64,000 nucleotides of DNA from Flavobacteriaceae bacterium (GCA_028279515.1 JANQNQ010000013.1:1-64000), one strand, 5' to 3'. Shown: positions 45,260-54,338, counted from the stretch's first letter. Notes: a model not told the origin generated them from the letters alone. Numbers and translations: made by a program.

Positions 45260-46258
45260 ATGAAGAAAGTAACTAAGCAGACCTACCTCAAATGGTATGA
45301 GGATATGCTTTTCTGGCGCAAGTTCGAAGACAAACTTGCTGCAGTGTACATTCAGCAGAAAGTTAGGGGATTCCTTCACTTATATAACGGACAAGAAGCC
45401 GTATTGGCAGGGTCGCTACATGCGATGGACCTGACCAAGGATCGTATGATTACGGCCTACCGTAACCACGTACAACCGATCGGGATGGGCGTTGATCCAA
45501 AAAGGGTCATGGCCGAACTCTACGGAAAAGGTACAGGTACCTCACAAGGTTTGGGAGGTTCGATGCACATCTTTTCTAAAGAACATCGTTTTCACGGAGG
45601 ACACGGTATCGTTGGTGGACAAATTCCATTAGGTGCCGGAATGGCCTTTGGTGATAAGTATAACGACCGCGACAACGTAACGCTATGTTATATGGGTGAC
45701 GGAGCTGTACGTCAAGGATCACTACACGAAACCTTCAACTTGGCAATGCTTTGGAAGCTGCCAGTGGTCTTTATCTGTGAGAACAACGGATACGCCATGG
45801 GTACTTCGGTAGAACGTACTGCCAACCATACCGAAATCTGGAAACTAGGTTTAGGTTATGAAATGCCATGTGGACCTGTTGACGGAATGGACCCTGTGAA
45901 GGTGGCCGAAGCAGTCGATGAGGCTGTACAACGTGCACGTCGTGGCGACGGACCAACCTTCCTCGAAATGAAAACGTACCGTTACCGCGGACACTCCATG
46001 AGTGACGCACAAAAGTATCGTACAAAGGAAGAAGTGGCCGAGTATCAAAAGATCGACCCTATCACACAGGTAAAAGATATTTTGCTTAAGAAAAAATATG
46101 CAACCGAAGAAGAGATTGCTACCATCGACAAACGCGTAAAGGATCTGGTGAAAGAATGCGAGAAATTCGCCGAAGAATCACCATTCCCAGAAAAGAACGT
46201 GATGTACGATTCAGTATACGAACAAGAAGATTATCCATTTTTACCACATAAATTGTAA
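45260..46258 (+). CDS. pdhA: Pyruvate dehydrogenase E1 component, alpha subunit
   Basis: 332 residues. It binds thiamine diphosphate and decarboxylates pyruvate in the pyruvate dehydrogenase complex. The ThDP motif is YMGDGAVRQGSLHETFNLA ... ENNGYAMGTS (GDG to NN, about 145-175), and RYRGHSMSDAQKYRT carries the phosphorylation-loop-like conserved residues. The beta subunit is not in the window; in Flavobacteriaceae it is often elsewhere. It is followed five bases later by pdhC. Confidence 0.95.
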   Translation: MKKVTKQTYLKWYEDMLFWRKFEDKLAAVYIQQKVRGFLHLYNGQEAVLAGSLHAMDLTKDRMITAYRNHVQPIGMGVDPKRVMAELYGKGTGTSQGLGGSMHIFSKEHRFHGGHGIVGGQIPLGAGMAFGDKYNDRDNVTLCYMGDGAVRQGSLHETFNLAMLWKLPVVFICENNGYAMGTSVERTANHTEIWKLGLGYEMPCGPVDGMDPVKVAEAVDEAVQRARRGDGPTFLEMKTYRYRGHSMSDAQKYRTKEEVAEYQKIDPITQVKDILLKKKYATEEEIATIDKRVKDLVKECEKFAEESPFPEKNVMYDSVYEQEDYPFLPHKL

Positions 46259-46263
46259 TTGCT

Positions 46264-47889
46264 ATGGCAGAGATCATTAACATGCCAAGACTCAGCGACA
46301 CCATGGAAGAAGGGACCGTCGCGACCTGGTTAAAGAAAGTGGGAGACAAAATCGAAGAGGGTGATATCCTAGCCGAGATCGAGACCGATAAGGCCACGAT
46401 GGAGTTCGAATCCTTCTACGAAGGCGTGCTACTTCACATCGGAGTCCAAGAGGGCGAAACCACAAAGGTGGATGAGCTGTTGGCAATTATTGGGGAAAAA
46501 GGAGAAGATATTTCTGCGCTTTTAAGCGGAAACAATACACCAAAAGAAGAGACCGAAGCTGAGGCTGCCCCAAAAGCGGAAGCTCCTGCTGTGGCAACCG
46601 AAGCGGTCGCAATGCCGGAAGGTGTTGAGGTAATTACCATGCCAAGGCTAAGTGACACCATGACCGAAGGTACCGTAGCTACTTGGTTAAAGAAAGTGGG
46701 AGACAAAGTAGAAGAGGGTGATATCCTAGCCGAGATCGAAACCGATAAGGCCACGATGGAGTTCGAATCGTTCTATGAAGGTGTACTACTTCATATTGGA
46801 GTGCAAGAAGGCGAATCTGCTCCAGTAGATAGCATTCTTGCCGTTATAGGAGAAAAAGGAGCTGATGTGGAGACTGCTTTGAAAGCGGCCGCATCTAAAA
46901 AAGCTGCTCCCGAAGCTCCGAAAGAAGAAACAACGCCAGCAGCTGCGGCAACACCAGCGCCAGCAGCAAAGACGGCTCCAAAAACCGCACCTGCACCTAC
47001 AGCGCCTGCGCCAGCGGTGACAACGTCAAGCAACGGACGCATTTTTGCTTCTCCTCTAGCTAAGAAGATGGCCGCCGAAAAAGGAATCAACTTGGCTCAA
47101 GTAAAAGGAACTGGTGAGGGCGGACGTATCGTCAAAAAAGACATCGAGAATTTTGTGCCTGGATCGGCATCTGCTGCTAGTGCAGCACCATTTGTACCTT
47201 CAGGACAAGAAAGCTCTGAAGATATCAAGCATTCGCAAATGCGTAAGGTGATCGCTCGTAGATTGGCCGAATCTAAGTTTACAGCACCACACTATTACTT
47301 AGGTGTTGAATTTGATATGGACAATGCAATTGCGTTTAGAAAGCAATTCAATTCATTGCCAGACACCAAGATCTCATACAACGACATGATCGTGAAGGCT
47401 TGTGCTTTAGCATTGAAAGCGCATCCGCAAGTAAATTCTACTTGGTATGATGATGTGATGCGTCTTAACCATCATGTGCACATTGGTGTGGCAGTAGCCG
47501 TCGAAGACGGACTCGTTGTACCTGTATTGCGATTTACAGATGAACAAACACTTCCGCAGATCAACGCACAAGTAAAGGATTATGCCGGAAGAGCCAGAAA
47601 TAGAAAACTGACCCCGCAAGAGATGGAAGGAAGTACGTTCACTATTTCTAATTTAGGGATGTTTGGTATTCAAGAATTTACTTCGATTATCAATCAACCT
47701 AACTCGGCAATCTTGTCGGTAGGTGCGATTGAGCAAAAACCGGTGGTGAAAGAAGGGCAGATAGTCGTTGGCAATACCATGAAATTAACACTAGCATGTG
47801 ACCACAGAACGGTGGACGGGGCTACAGGAGCACAATTCTTGCAGACCTTGAAAGGATATATCGAAAATCCGATCACCATGTTGCTGTGA
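46264..47889 (+). CDS. pdhC: Dihydrolipoamide acetyltransferase (E2) with two lipoyl domains
   Basis: A 541-residue core protein of the pyruvate dehydrogenase complex. Two N-terminal lipoyl domains have the modified lysines K43 and K162 in EIETDKATMEFES. An Ala/Pro-rich linker leads to the E1/E3-binding domain (RIFASPLAKKMAAEKGINLA) and the acyltransferase domain with His514 and Asp518 in DHRTVDG. The DNA of the two lipoyl domains is nearly identical in the middle. Part of the pdhA-pdhC operon, with a terminator downstream. Confidence 0.95.
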   Translation: MAEIINMPRLSDTMEEGTVATWLKKVGDKIEEGDILAEIETDKATMEFESFYEGVLLHIGVQEGETTKVDELLAIIGEKGEDISALLSGNNTPKEETEAEAAPKAEAPAVATEAVAMPEGVEVITMPRLSDTMTEGTVATWLKKVGDKVEEGDILAEIETDKATMEFESFYEGVLLHIGVQEGESAPVDSILAVIGEKGADVETALKAAASKKAAPEAPKEETTPAAAATPAPAAKTAPKTAPAPTAPAPAVTTSSNGRIFASPLAKKMAAEKGINLAQVKGTGEGGRIVKKDIENFVPGSASAASAAPFVPSGQESSEDIKHSQMRKVIARRLAESKFTAPHYYLGVEFDMDNAIAFRKQFNSLPDTKISYNDMIVKACALALKAHPQVNSTWYDDVMRLNHHVHIGVAVAVEDGLVVPVLRFTDEQTLPQINAQVKDYAGRARNRKLTPQEMEGSTFTISNLGMFGIQEFTSIINQPNSAILSVGAIEQKPVVKEGQIVVGNTMKLTLACDHRTVDGATGAQFLQTLKGYIENPITMLL

Positions 47890-47915
47890 TAAAAATCTGT
47901 TAATAGATAAATAAG

Positions 47916-47942
47916 AAATCCCGCCATCGAGCGGGATTTTTT
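47916..47942 (+). terminator. pdhAC terminator
   Basis: AAATCCCGC and GCGGGATTT pair over a CATCGA loop, followed by T. It overlaps a possible -7 box (TATCTTTA, 47942-47949) of the next gene. Confidence 0.85.
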
Positions 47943-47979
47943 ATCTTTAAGGACAATAAGTCAATCAAAAACCACACAG

Positions 47980-48993
47980 ATGAAAAGACAGATACTTGTA
48001 TTACTGGCCATAGCGGTTTCCAGCTGTGTTTCAGTAAGCGTTAACACCAGAGGTGACCAAGGAGCTAATGGTACTAGTGGCACCAATGCATCAACTGAAG
48101 CGGCTAAGACCGCGAACAATGACGTCAGCGAATCCAAAGAAAAGGATGTGGCCGAAATTTTAACCTTCCTAGCTTCCGATGAGCTCAAAGGTCGCGATAG
48201 CGGCAGCGAAGGTCTTGAGAAAGCAGCTGCCTATATCGAAGATATTTTCAGAAGAAATAATGTGCAACCATATTTTTCCACCTATAAAGACACCCTCAGT
48301 AATTTCAAAAAAACGACCTACAATGTGGTAGGCGTGGTACCAGGAAATGACCCCGTTCTAAAAGATGAATATATAGTGATCGGAGCCCATTACGACCATA
48401 TTGGTTTCGGAAAGGCAGTAGGAGGTGACAGCATCGCCAACGGTGCTAACGATAATGCAGCCGGAACGACTGCTGTTGTTGAATTGGCTAAATACTTCGG
48501 AAACACCAAAAGTAACAAGCGAAGTCTCGTTTTTGCGTTGTTTTCTGCGGAAGAAAAGGGATTGCTAGGATCAAAGCACTTGGCCAAGAAGCTAAAGGCA
48601 GAAAATTTCAACCTATATGCCATGGTTAATTTCGAAATGATCGGAGTACCCATGAGGGGAAAGAAATATTTGGCTTACATTACTGGTTATAACAAGTCGA
48701 ATATGGCTAGTAAGTTCAATGAGTATGCAGGGAAGAACTTGATTGGGTATCTGCCAACTGCAAAGCAGTACCAATTATTTATGCGTTCTGATAACTACCC
48801 GTTTCACAATGAATTCAAGGTGCCATCGCAAACGATCTGTACTTTCGACTTTACGAATTTTGATTACTACCATCACGTAGATGATGAGGCCGATAAATTA
48901 GATTTTGCACACATGACCAAAATGATCAACGAGATGATCCCAGTGCTAGAGAAGATGTCCAACGCATCAACAAAAGAAATTGTATACAACTAA
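47980..48993 (+). CDS. M28-family metallopeptidase lipoprotein
   Basis: A zinc aminopeptidase-like lipoprotein of 337 residues. The signal peptide ends at a lipobox (AVSSC, Cys16). The zinc ligands and catalytic Glu follow the M28 order: His137 in GAHYDHIG, Asp158 in NDNAAGT, Glu191/192 in SAEEKGLLGS, and the late His (298/299) in YYHHVDDEAD. A Ser/Thr/Asn-rich linker (about 20-48) holds it off the membrane. It probably degrades peptides in the periplasm or outside. Confidence 0.9.
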   Translation: MKRQILVLLAIAVSSCVSVSVNTRGDQGANGTSGTNASTEAAKTANNDVSESKEKDVAEILTFLASDELKGRDSGSEGLEKAAAYIEDIFRRNNVQPYFSTYKDTLSNFKKTTYNVVGVVPGNDPVLKDEYIVIGAHYDHIGFGKAVGGDSIANGANDNAAGTTAVVELAKYFGNTKSNKRSLVFALFSAEEKGLLGSKHLAKKLKAENFNLYAMVNFEMIGVPMRGKKYLAYITGYNKSNMASKFNEYAGKNLIGYLPTAKQYQLFMRSDNYPFHNEFKVPSQTICTFDFTNFDYYHHVDDEADKLDFAHMTKMINEMIPVLEKMSNASTKEIVYN

Positions 48994-49005
48994 AAAATAG
49001 TCGGA

Positions 49006-49686
49006 TTGAAAAAGATCATCGTTACCGGCGCAAGCCGAGGCATCGGGTTTGAATTGGTGAAATTACTGGCGGAAGCCGGACACCAAGTATTGGCACTGTC
49101 AAGAAATGAGAAGCCAGTGGCTAGCCTGAATCATCCCAATATCACTTGCTTTTCATTTGACTTGTGTAAAGCGGAAAGCCTTAATATACTACAGCAGTTT
49201 TTAAAGGACGAATGGAAACGTGTAGATGTCTTGGTAAACAATGCCGGAAAATTACTCAACAAGCCTTTTGGCGATATTTCTTCGGAAGAATTTGAAGAAG
49301 TATATCGTGTTAATGTTTTTGGTGTGGCTGACGTAACACGATTGGTCATTCCGTTTATGCCCAAGGACGGGCATGTGGTGACGGTGAGCAGTATGGGAGG
49401 CGTGCAAGGAAGCGTCAAATTCCCAGGCTTATCTGCCTACTCTTCCAGTAAAGGAGCCGTAATCACCTTAACCGAATTATTAGCCGAGGAATACAAAGAA
49501 ACAGGACCTTCATTCAATGTGCTGGCATTAGGTGCTGTACAGACCGAAATGCTCGAAGAGGCGTTTCCGGGATATCAGGCGCCACTAACCGCGCTCGAAA
49601 TGGCTCAGTATATCGCGGATTTTGGTCTCAACGGACATAAATTCTACAACGGAAAACTATTGCAGGTTTCTTCAAGCACTCCCTAA
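49006..49686 (+). CDS. Short-chain dehydrogenase/reductase
   Basis: A 226-residue SDR. The Rossmann motif TGASRGIG begins at residue 7, the NNAG motif is near 80, and the catalytic set is Ser128/129 in VSSMGG with Tyr145 and Lys149 in YSSSK. It starts with TTG: the first ATG lies far inside the Rossmann fold, so TTG at 49006 is the true start. The substrate is unknown. A HAD gene follows after two bases. Confidence 0.88.
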   Translation: MKKIIVTGASRGIGFELVKLLAEAGHQVLALSRNEKPVASLNHPNITCFSFDLCKAESLNILQQFLKDEWKRVDVLVNNAGKLLNKPFGDISSEEFEEVYRVNVFGVADVTRLVIPFMPKDGHVVTVSSMGGVQGSVKFPGLSAYSSSKGAVITLTELLAEEYKETGPSFNVLALGAVQTEMLEEAFPGYQAPLTALEMAQYIADFGLNGHKFYNGKLLQVSSSTP

Positions 49687-49688
49687 CT

Positions 49689-50330
49689 ATGAGTAAATAC
49701 CAATGTGTGATCTTTGACTGCGACGGAGTACTCGTCGACAGTGAGATTTTGAGTAATCAGGTCATGGTCGATATGGCCAACGAATTAGGAGCCAATATTG
49801 ACATCGATTACGCTATGACGCATTTTAAAGGAAGTTACCTCTCTGCTTGTGTTCAAAGAGTATGCGAGCTGGTGGGCGTCACCGAATTGCCCAATTTCGA
49901 AACTGAATACAGACAGCGTTCGTTTGAAGCATTTAAGGAGGGTCTACAACCCGTAGCTGGAATCAAAGAAGTTTTGGAGGAGCTATCATTACCGTTTTGC
50001 GTAGCGTCTAGTGGTCCTCAGAACAAAATGCAACTCAATTTAGAGATCACGGGGTTATTGCCCTTTTTCGATGGAAATATTTTTAGTTGCTATGACTTGG
50101 GCATTTGGAAACCCGAACCCGACATTTTTCTGCATGCTGCTAAAACCATGGGATTCGCTCCGAGCGATTGTGTCGTGATTGAAGACAGTCCGACCGGAGT
50201 AACCGCCGCCAAACGAGCAGGTATGACCGTGTTGGGATATACGGCAAGAGATACAAAGGGATTACTTCAAGAGCAGACTTCTGCCACTTTTTCGAGCATG
50301 AAAGAATTGCCAAAACTCCTAGGTCTCTAA
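49689..50330 (+). CDS. HAD-family hydrolase (beta-phosphoglucomutase-like)
   Basis: A 213-residue phosphatase or mutase. The first motif is FDCDGVLVDSE with Asp10 (nucleophile) and Asp12; a Ser in VASSG, a Lys near 135 (GIWKPEPDIF) and the acidic pair of VIEDSPTG complete the HAD active site. The cap between motifs is of the alpha-helical C1 type. It is co-transcribed with the SDR. A sugar-phosphate substrate is likely, but the exact one is not readable. Confidence 0.9.
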   Translation: MSKYQCVIFDCDGVLVDSEILSNQVMVDMANELGANIDIDYAMTHFKGSYLSACVQRVCELVGVTELPNFETEYRQRSFEAFKEGLQPVAGIKEVLEELSLPFCVASSGPQNKMQLNLEITGLLPFFDGNIFSCYDLGIWKPEPDIFLHAAKTMGFAPSDCVVIEDSPTGVTAAKRAGMTVLGYTARDTKGLLQEQTSATFSSMKELPKLLGL

Positions 50331-51070
50331 TAGGAATAACTCAACGAAATATTGTTGTCCTCTGGGACGAAAATGGAGATGTTCTCTTCGGTAATAACGC
50401 CATTATTAATGCGAAGCAGATTCACAATGTTATCTTCATCGGCAGCTGCAACCACCTCAAAGGTATCACTCGAAGTTACGGCCCGATGATTTCCAAATCC
50501 GCTATGACTTGAGCCGTAGTCAGAATTTAGTCCGGGAAATGCTTCTGTGTCTTCAAAACCGTACGGAAAAAAGGTGCGTACCTCAAAGCGATCACCCTCA
50601 GCAATGGGTGCAAAATCGTTGAGCGTAATTTGTACGGTCGTCCTTGTCGGCACATAAACACCTTGGGAGATTATGGTGTCTCGTATAGGCATATCGGTAA
50701 ATGAGCGTGTAAGCACCGTATTTGTGAGCAAGAAACGCCCAGTGTCAAAACTGTCGCCATCAACTTCTAATCTAAAATGGCCAATTTGATTTTCCCCCAG
50801 TTCCTCGTCTTTAATATAAAAAGACATCTCATACCAGCCTTCATCGTTCGTTTTCACTTTGTCTAAAATACGCGTGAATGAACTGAAGGTCCCGGCACTT
50901 CGTTTATATCGGAAGGTAAGCTTCACATCAGGAATAGGCTCGTTATTGGCAGTAATAATGCGCCCACGAATAGTTGTGCAATCGGCTGTACAAGTTTTTT
51001 GAGAATCGTCATCGACCTTGGAGCAGGATGAAACACTAAGCAAAAGGATCAACAGTGCGAGTCTTTTCAT
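50327..51070 (-). CDS. Lipoprotein with carboxypeptidase-regulatory-like domain
   Basis: A 247-residue lipoprotein: MKRLALLILLLSVSSC with Cys16. It continues with a CarboxypepD_reg-like strand set (IRGRIITANNEPIPDVKLTF), typical of Bacteroidetes surface proteins, and a beta-rich rest. Its stop overlaps the HAD stop by four bases (convergent). No partner is obvious. Confidence 0.7.
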   Translation of the reverse strand: MKRLALLILLLSVSSCSKVDDDSQKTCTADCTTIRGRIITANNEPIPDVKLTFRYKRSAGTFSSFTRILDKVKTNDEGWYEMSFYIKDEELGENQIGHFRLEVDGDSFDTGRFLLTNTVLTRSFTDMPIRDTIISQGVYVPTRTTVQITLNDFAPIAEGDRFEVRTFFPYGFEDTEAFPGLNSDYGSSHSGFGNHRAVTSSDTFEVVAAADEDNIVNLLRINNGVITEENISIFVPEDNNISLSYSY

Positions 51071-51125
51071 GATGGTTGGTTTTGATTCAAAGACGCAATT
51101 TTTGACAAAGGGTTGCGTACCAACA

Positions 51126-51593
51126 TCATTCGGGTCGTATAAAGGTGATCTTCGAGCTTTGAATGGTCATTCCATCAATGATCAAATCGGTTTTTCTGAT
51201 CAAGGCCTTGATGGTGTCGATTGTTCTTTCGTTTACACTTTCAAGCGTAACCTGTAGTAAAAGTTCGAGTTGGTCGTCATTAACATGTTTCAAACTAGTT
51301 AATGGTGTGATCGTTTCGATCTTGGTTTCTTGATTGGCCCTTCCGAAGAAAATATGAGACGAATCTTGAGCAAGAAACTGCGGATTTTCAGCACGAAGTT
51401 GATAGGTGTTTAAAGATTCCTTCAGCTTTGTAGACACTAGATCAAGATAAGCCTCTCCTTCAGAAATGGTGGTCGGAGCGGTTTCTACTGCCTCGTCCAT
51501 CGTTTCCATATTCATGATCTTATCTGAAGAGGCATTGTTGCTGCAACCCATTAGCAACAAAACATAAACGAAATATGTCAGTACTTTTTTCAT
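51126..51593 (-). CDS. Small lipoprotein next to the DUF4349 locus
   Basis: A 155-residue lipoprotein starting at 51593 (MKKVLTYFVYVLLLMGC, Cys17). The frame begins at 51638, but the extra 15 residues spoil the signal peptide. The sequence is acidic and helix/strand mixed, with SKL and repeated ET motifs; I know no family. It follows the 296-residue regulator-like gene by about 90 bases on the same strand, so the two may be cotranscribed. Confidence 0.55.
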   Translation of the reverse strand: MKKVLTYFVYVLLLMGCSNNASSDKIMNMETMDEAVETAPTTISEGEAYLDLVSTKLKESLNTYQLRAENPQFLAQDSSHIFFGRANQETKIETITPLTSLKHVNDDQLELLLQVTLESVNERTIDTIKALIRKTDLIIDGMTIQSSKITFIRPE

Positions 51594-51684
51594 CAATTTA
51601 AATTTTTGCAACAAACGGTATTTTAGTCGTTTAATCATGTCGATTGGTATTGGCCTTTACCTGCCAAATGCCCATTATGGGCTT

Positions 51685-52575
51685 TCATTGCAGCTTAAAT
51701 TTTAGTTTTACGATCTTTTCTTCTCGGTATTCGGTTTGCAAAACTTGCATACGCTTTAACCCCTCGGTCGGAGTGCTCAACTTGTCGATAAACTCCTGCT
51801 TCGAATATAGTTCAACGCCTAATTGATGAGGTAATACTTCAAAGATGGTGGCTTCATTGGCAATGAGCTGGTTCAGTTGTTGTCTGCGTTTCTTCCAATC
51901 CTTCACATTGTTGTTTCCGTAGTAATGAAGCATCAAAGCGTAGTCGTCGGTTCGCAATTGTATGGCATCACCTTTTTGCCCAGAAATGGTGCGATAGATC
52001 GTGTCATTCTTATGATAGGGAGATTGCGCCACAAATCGAATGTGGTCGTCCTTTGTTTCCCATGTAAAGCAGCCCAAGCTATCCGTTTTCGTGTAAATAG
52101 GCGATTCACTTTTGTTGAGGATGATGATGTCAATGGCAATGTTGGTGATGGCTGTTTTTTGATCCGCATCCACAAAACAAAAGTTAAAAGTTCGCTTTCG
52201 CGGAAAGAAAGAATAAGCGACCAAAAACACAACAAATAGTATCGGAATCGCCCACCGACGTAACTTCATTTTTTCGCGTTGCCTGTGATTCTTTTTAAAG
52301 GCATTCCAACTTTCATAACCACAGTATTGAGACAACATGTTAAGCATGTCTATACGCGGAAGCTTCTCGGGCGTATTCTTCACATAGGTATAAAACCACT
52401 TCTCGCTGATCGATGCCTGAGTCTTTTGTCTTAGATCTTCCTGAAAGAGTACAATGTCTTGCCCTTTCCACTGCGACATATCAGTGCTTGAAGCCGAATG
52501 ACGCTGCAAGAACACCTCAGAAACCTTCCGAAGCAGCGTTTTAAACGTTTGTATGTCATTCGAATTAGTATCCAT
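51685..52575 (-). CDS. Membrane-anchored protein with HTH-like N-terminus
   Basis: A 296-residue protein. The first 90 residues show the pattern LR.KTQASISEKWFYTYVKNT, PRIDMLNMLSQYCGYESWNA, F, which is the N-terminal helical module that many Bacteroidetes regulators use for DNA binding (IS..TL.R......P...TLD.LA..LGY..W..F). One membrane helix (WAIPILFVVFLVAYSFF, about 108-124) and a periplasmic domain follow. This suggests a membrane-bound regulator. A palindrome (52605-52622) lies just downstream of its probable start site, as for an autorepressor. The HTH assignment is by pattern only. Confidence 0.55.
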   Translation of the reverse strand: MDTNSNDIQTFKTLLRKVSEVFLQRHSASSTDMSQWKGQDIVLFQEDLRQKTQASISEKWFYTYVKNTPEKLPRIDMLNMLSQYCGYESWNAFKKNHRQREKMKLRRWAIPILFVVFLVAYSFFPRKRTFNFCFVDADQKTAITNIAIDIIILNKSESPIYTKTDSLGCFTWETKDDHIRFVAQSPYHKNDTIYRTISGQKGDAIQLRTDDYALMLHYYGNNNVKDWKKRRQQLNQLIANEATIFEVLPHQLGVELYSKQEFIDKLSTPTEGLKRMQVLQTEYREEKIVKLKFKLQ

Positions 52576-52604
52576 TAAGTAGCTGATATTCAGTCTGTGG
52601 TGTT

Positions 52605-52622
52605 TTGTAAAACGTTTTACAA
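52605..52622. promoter_or_regulatory. 18-base perfect palindrome, candidate operator
   Basis: TTGTAAAACGTTTTACAA is identical to its reverse complement. A further TTTACAA lies at 52627-52633. It is between the divergent 296-residue gene (30 bases from its ATG) and the DUF4349 lipoprotein gene. On the minus strand it sits just after the presumed start of transcription, a typical repressor site. Confidence 0.65.
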
Positions 52623-52630
52623 GCCCTTTA

Positions 52631-52638
52631 CAAATGTA
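52631..52638 (-). promoter_or_regulatory. Promoter -7 box of the 296-residue gene
   Basis: The minus strand reads TACATTTG, a TAnnTTTG match. Transcription would begin about eight bases on, at the edge of the palindrome. Confidence 0.5.
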
Positions 52639-52665
52639 TTACAACAGTTCTCTGGCTTGTCTCTC

Positions 52666-52673
52666 TAGGTTTG
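52666..52673 (+). promoter_or_regulatory. Promoter -7 box of the DUF4349 gene
   Basis: TAGGTTTG, a TAnnTTTG match, 64 bases before the ATG. If it is used, the frame's start at 52671 is impossible and the ATG at 52737 is correct. Confidence 0.5.
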
Positions 52674-52736
52674 TGTCAGCAAGATAAACATAATTACGAA
52701 TTGGTTTCCCCAAAGCGGGGAAACATAAATCAAAAC

Positions 52737-53591
52737 ATGATGAAGACACAAACATTCAAATTTACAGTAGGACTATTGTTGTTGACTACCATGGCATGTA
52801 ACAATTACAGCCCAAATGACAAGCAGTACAATGAATCCATTGCGATTGAAAACACAGGCGAGTTGTCCAATATGGAGGCGTATGCCTCCGATGAAGCTAC
52901 TCTGCTTCAAGAGGAGGGTAGTGCTTTTCCGAAGGAATTAAAAATCATTAAAAACGCCAATTGCCGTTTCAAAGTTGCAGATGTTGATAGTGCTACTCGA
53001 GCTACGCAAAAGTTGGTAGCACAATATGCTGGCTACATCTCTGACATGCGTTTCAATAACAATAGCTATTCGTTAGAAAATAGGTTCACGGTGCGTATTC
53101 CGCAGGAATCTTTTGAAGCCGTGATGGATGGCATTTCTGACATGGCAGAATTTGTTGACTTTAAGAATATCACCACCAAAGATGTCACCGAAGAATATGT
53201 GGATATCGAAGCTCGATTAAAGACCAAACTAGAGGTCAAGGCCCGTTATGAAGAAATTTTAAAAGGAAAGGCCAAAACTGTGGAAGAAGTTTTAATGGCT
53301 GAAGCCAAACTTGGTCAATTGCAAGAAGAAATCGAAGCAGCACAAGGAAGGCTGAAATATTTGAGCGGAAAAGTAGCGTACAGTACCATTCAAGTAGACT
53401 TGTACCAAACCGTACAACACAAAGAAGAACCTGTTGCCTACGAGCGAAGCTTTCTGTCAAAGGCCGCTAGCGGTTTCTCTTTCGGATGGAAATTTATTCA
53501 ATATATCGTGTTGGCTTTTGTACATGCATGGCCCTTGATCGTTCTTGTGCTAGGAGGGGTGTTCTGGTATCGAACCTGGAAAAAGAAGTAA
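52737..53591 (+). CDS. DUF4349 lipoprotein
   Basis: A 284-residue lipoprotein. From the ATG at 52737 the signal is MMKTQTFKFTVGLLLLTTMAC. The core (AGYISDMRF....RFTVRIPQESFEAVMDGI..., KNITTKDVTEEYVDIEARLK) is the DUF4349 domain, followed by an acidic coiled coil (VLMAEAKLGQLQEEIEAAQG) and one C-terminal membrane helix. It may therefore bridge both membranes or be anchored twice. Function unknown. It is divergent from the HTH-like gene across the palindrome. Confidence 0.85.
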   Translation: MMKTQTFKFTVGLLLLTTMACNNYSPNDKQYNESIAIENTGELSNMEAYASDEATLLQEEGSAFPKELKIIKNANCRFKVADVDSATRATQKLVAQYAGYISDMRFNNNSYSLENRFTVRIPQESFEAVMDGISDMAEFVDFKNITTKDVTEEYVDIEARLKTKLEVKARYEEILKGKAKTVEEVLMAEAKLGQLQEEIEAAQGRLKYLSGKVAYSTIQVDLYQTVQHKEEPVAYERSFLSKAASGFSFGWKFIQYIVLAFVHAWPLIVLVLGGVFWYRTWKKK

Positions 53592-53593
53592 GA

Positions 53594-53623
53594 AAAAAGC
53601 GCATCAGATGATGCGCTTTTTTT
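53594..53623 (+). terminator. DUF4349 gene terminator
   Basis: AAAAAAGCGCATC and GATGCGCTTTTTT form a long stem with a four-base loop and T tail. Confidence 0.9.
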
Positions 53624-53666
53624 AGAGCCTGTTTAGGGATTTATGATTGACATTTTGTATGGGCTC

Positions 53667-54338
53667 TTAATCTTGTGCTGCATTCAGGAATTCGTCGAAC
53701 GGATGCAATGCTTTGAACACAGTGGAAGTATGTTTTAGAAAATCACCTTTGGTGACATCGGTGTCTTTAAGCTTATGAGAGGCTAGGAAGCTTTTGTACT
53801 TAAGCAACTCGATCTCGGGATGGTCTTTTGGATAGTCCCTCGGAGCCGTTTTTAGCTTTTCACCTTCCAAGGTACCAAAGTACTTTTTGAAGTCAGTATG
53901 GGCTAAAATGGATTTCAATTCATCGGCGTTGTAATGAATTTCCTTGCGTATGGCCTTTAGCCAAGCGCCTTGCGGCAAGTAAGCCCCACCAGCCAGCATG
54001 GATTCGCCGGGCCCAATGTGTATATAATATCCGGCTCGTGAATGGATTTCTGAGCGCTTTGCCGCGGCAGTGATGTGTGCTCCGAAGTGCGTTTTATACG
54101 GTGACTTATCTTTTGAAAACCGTACATCGCGGTAGATCCTAAAAACACAATCCTTTGCCTTGTGATGCGCAATGCTATTGTCGAACTGGGCAATCTCTTG
54201 GATCAACGCATCGATAAAAACCTCAAATTCTTCCTTTGCTTTTGTATAGCGCCCTTTATTGGCATTGAACCAATCTCGGTCGTTGTTGTTCTTTAAATCT
54301 CTTAAAAACTGAAAGGTATCTTTAGAAAGTTTGCTCAT
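53667..54338 (-). CDS. DUF2461 family protein
   Basis: A 223-residue soluble protein. FLRDLKNNNDRDWFNANKGR, FRIYRDVRFSKDKSPYKTHF and GGAYLPQGAWLKAIRKEI match the DUF2461 (TIGR02453) pattern. No biochemical role is established. Its start overlaps the TfoX-N stop by four bases (ATGA), so the two are translated as a pair. Confidence 0.9.
   Translation of the reverse strand: MSKLSKDTFQFLRDLKNNNDRDWFNANKGRYTKAKEEFEVFIDALIQEIAQFDNSIAHHKAKDCVFRIYRDVRFSKDKSPYKTHFGAHITAAAKRSEIHSRAGYYIHIGPGESMLAGGAYLPQGAWLKAIRKEIHYNADELKSILAHTDFKKYFGTLEGEKLKTAPRDYPKDHPEIELLKYKSFLASHKLKDTDVTKGDFLKHTSTVFKALHPFDEFLNAAQD

Noticed and set aside
46285-46815. Assembly duplication in pdhC
   Set aside because: The two lipoyl domains differ at flanking silent sites and two-lipoyl E2 proteins are normal, so it is a genuine domain repeat.
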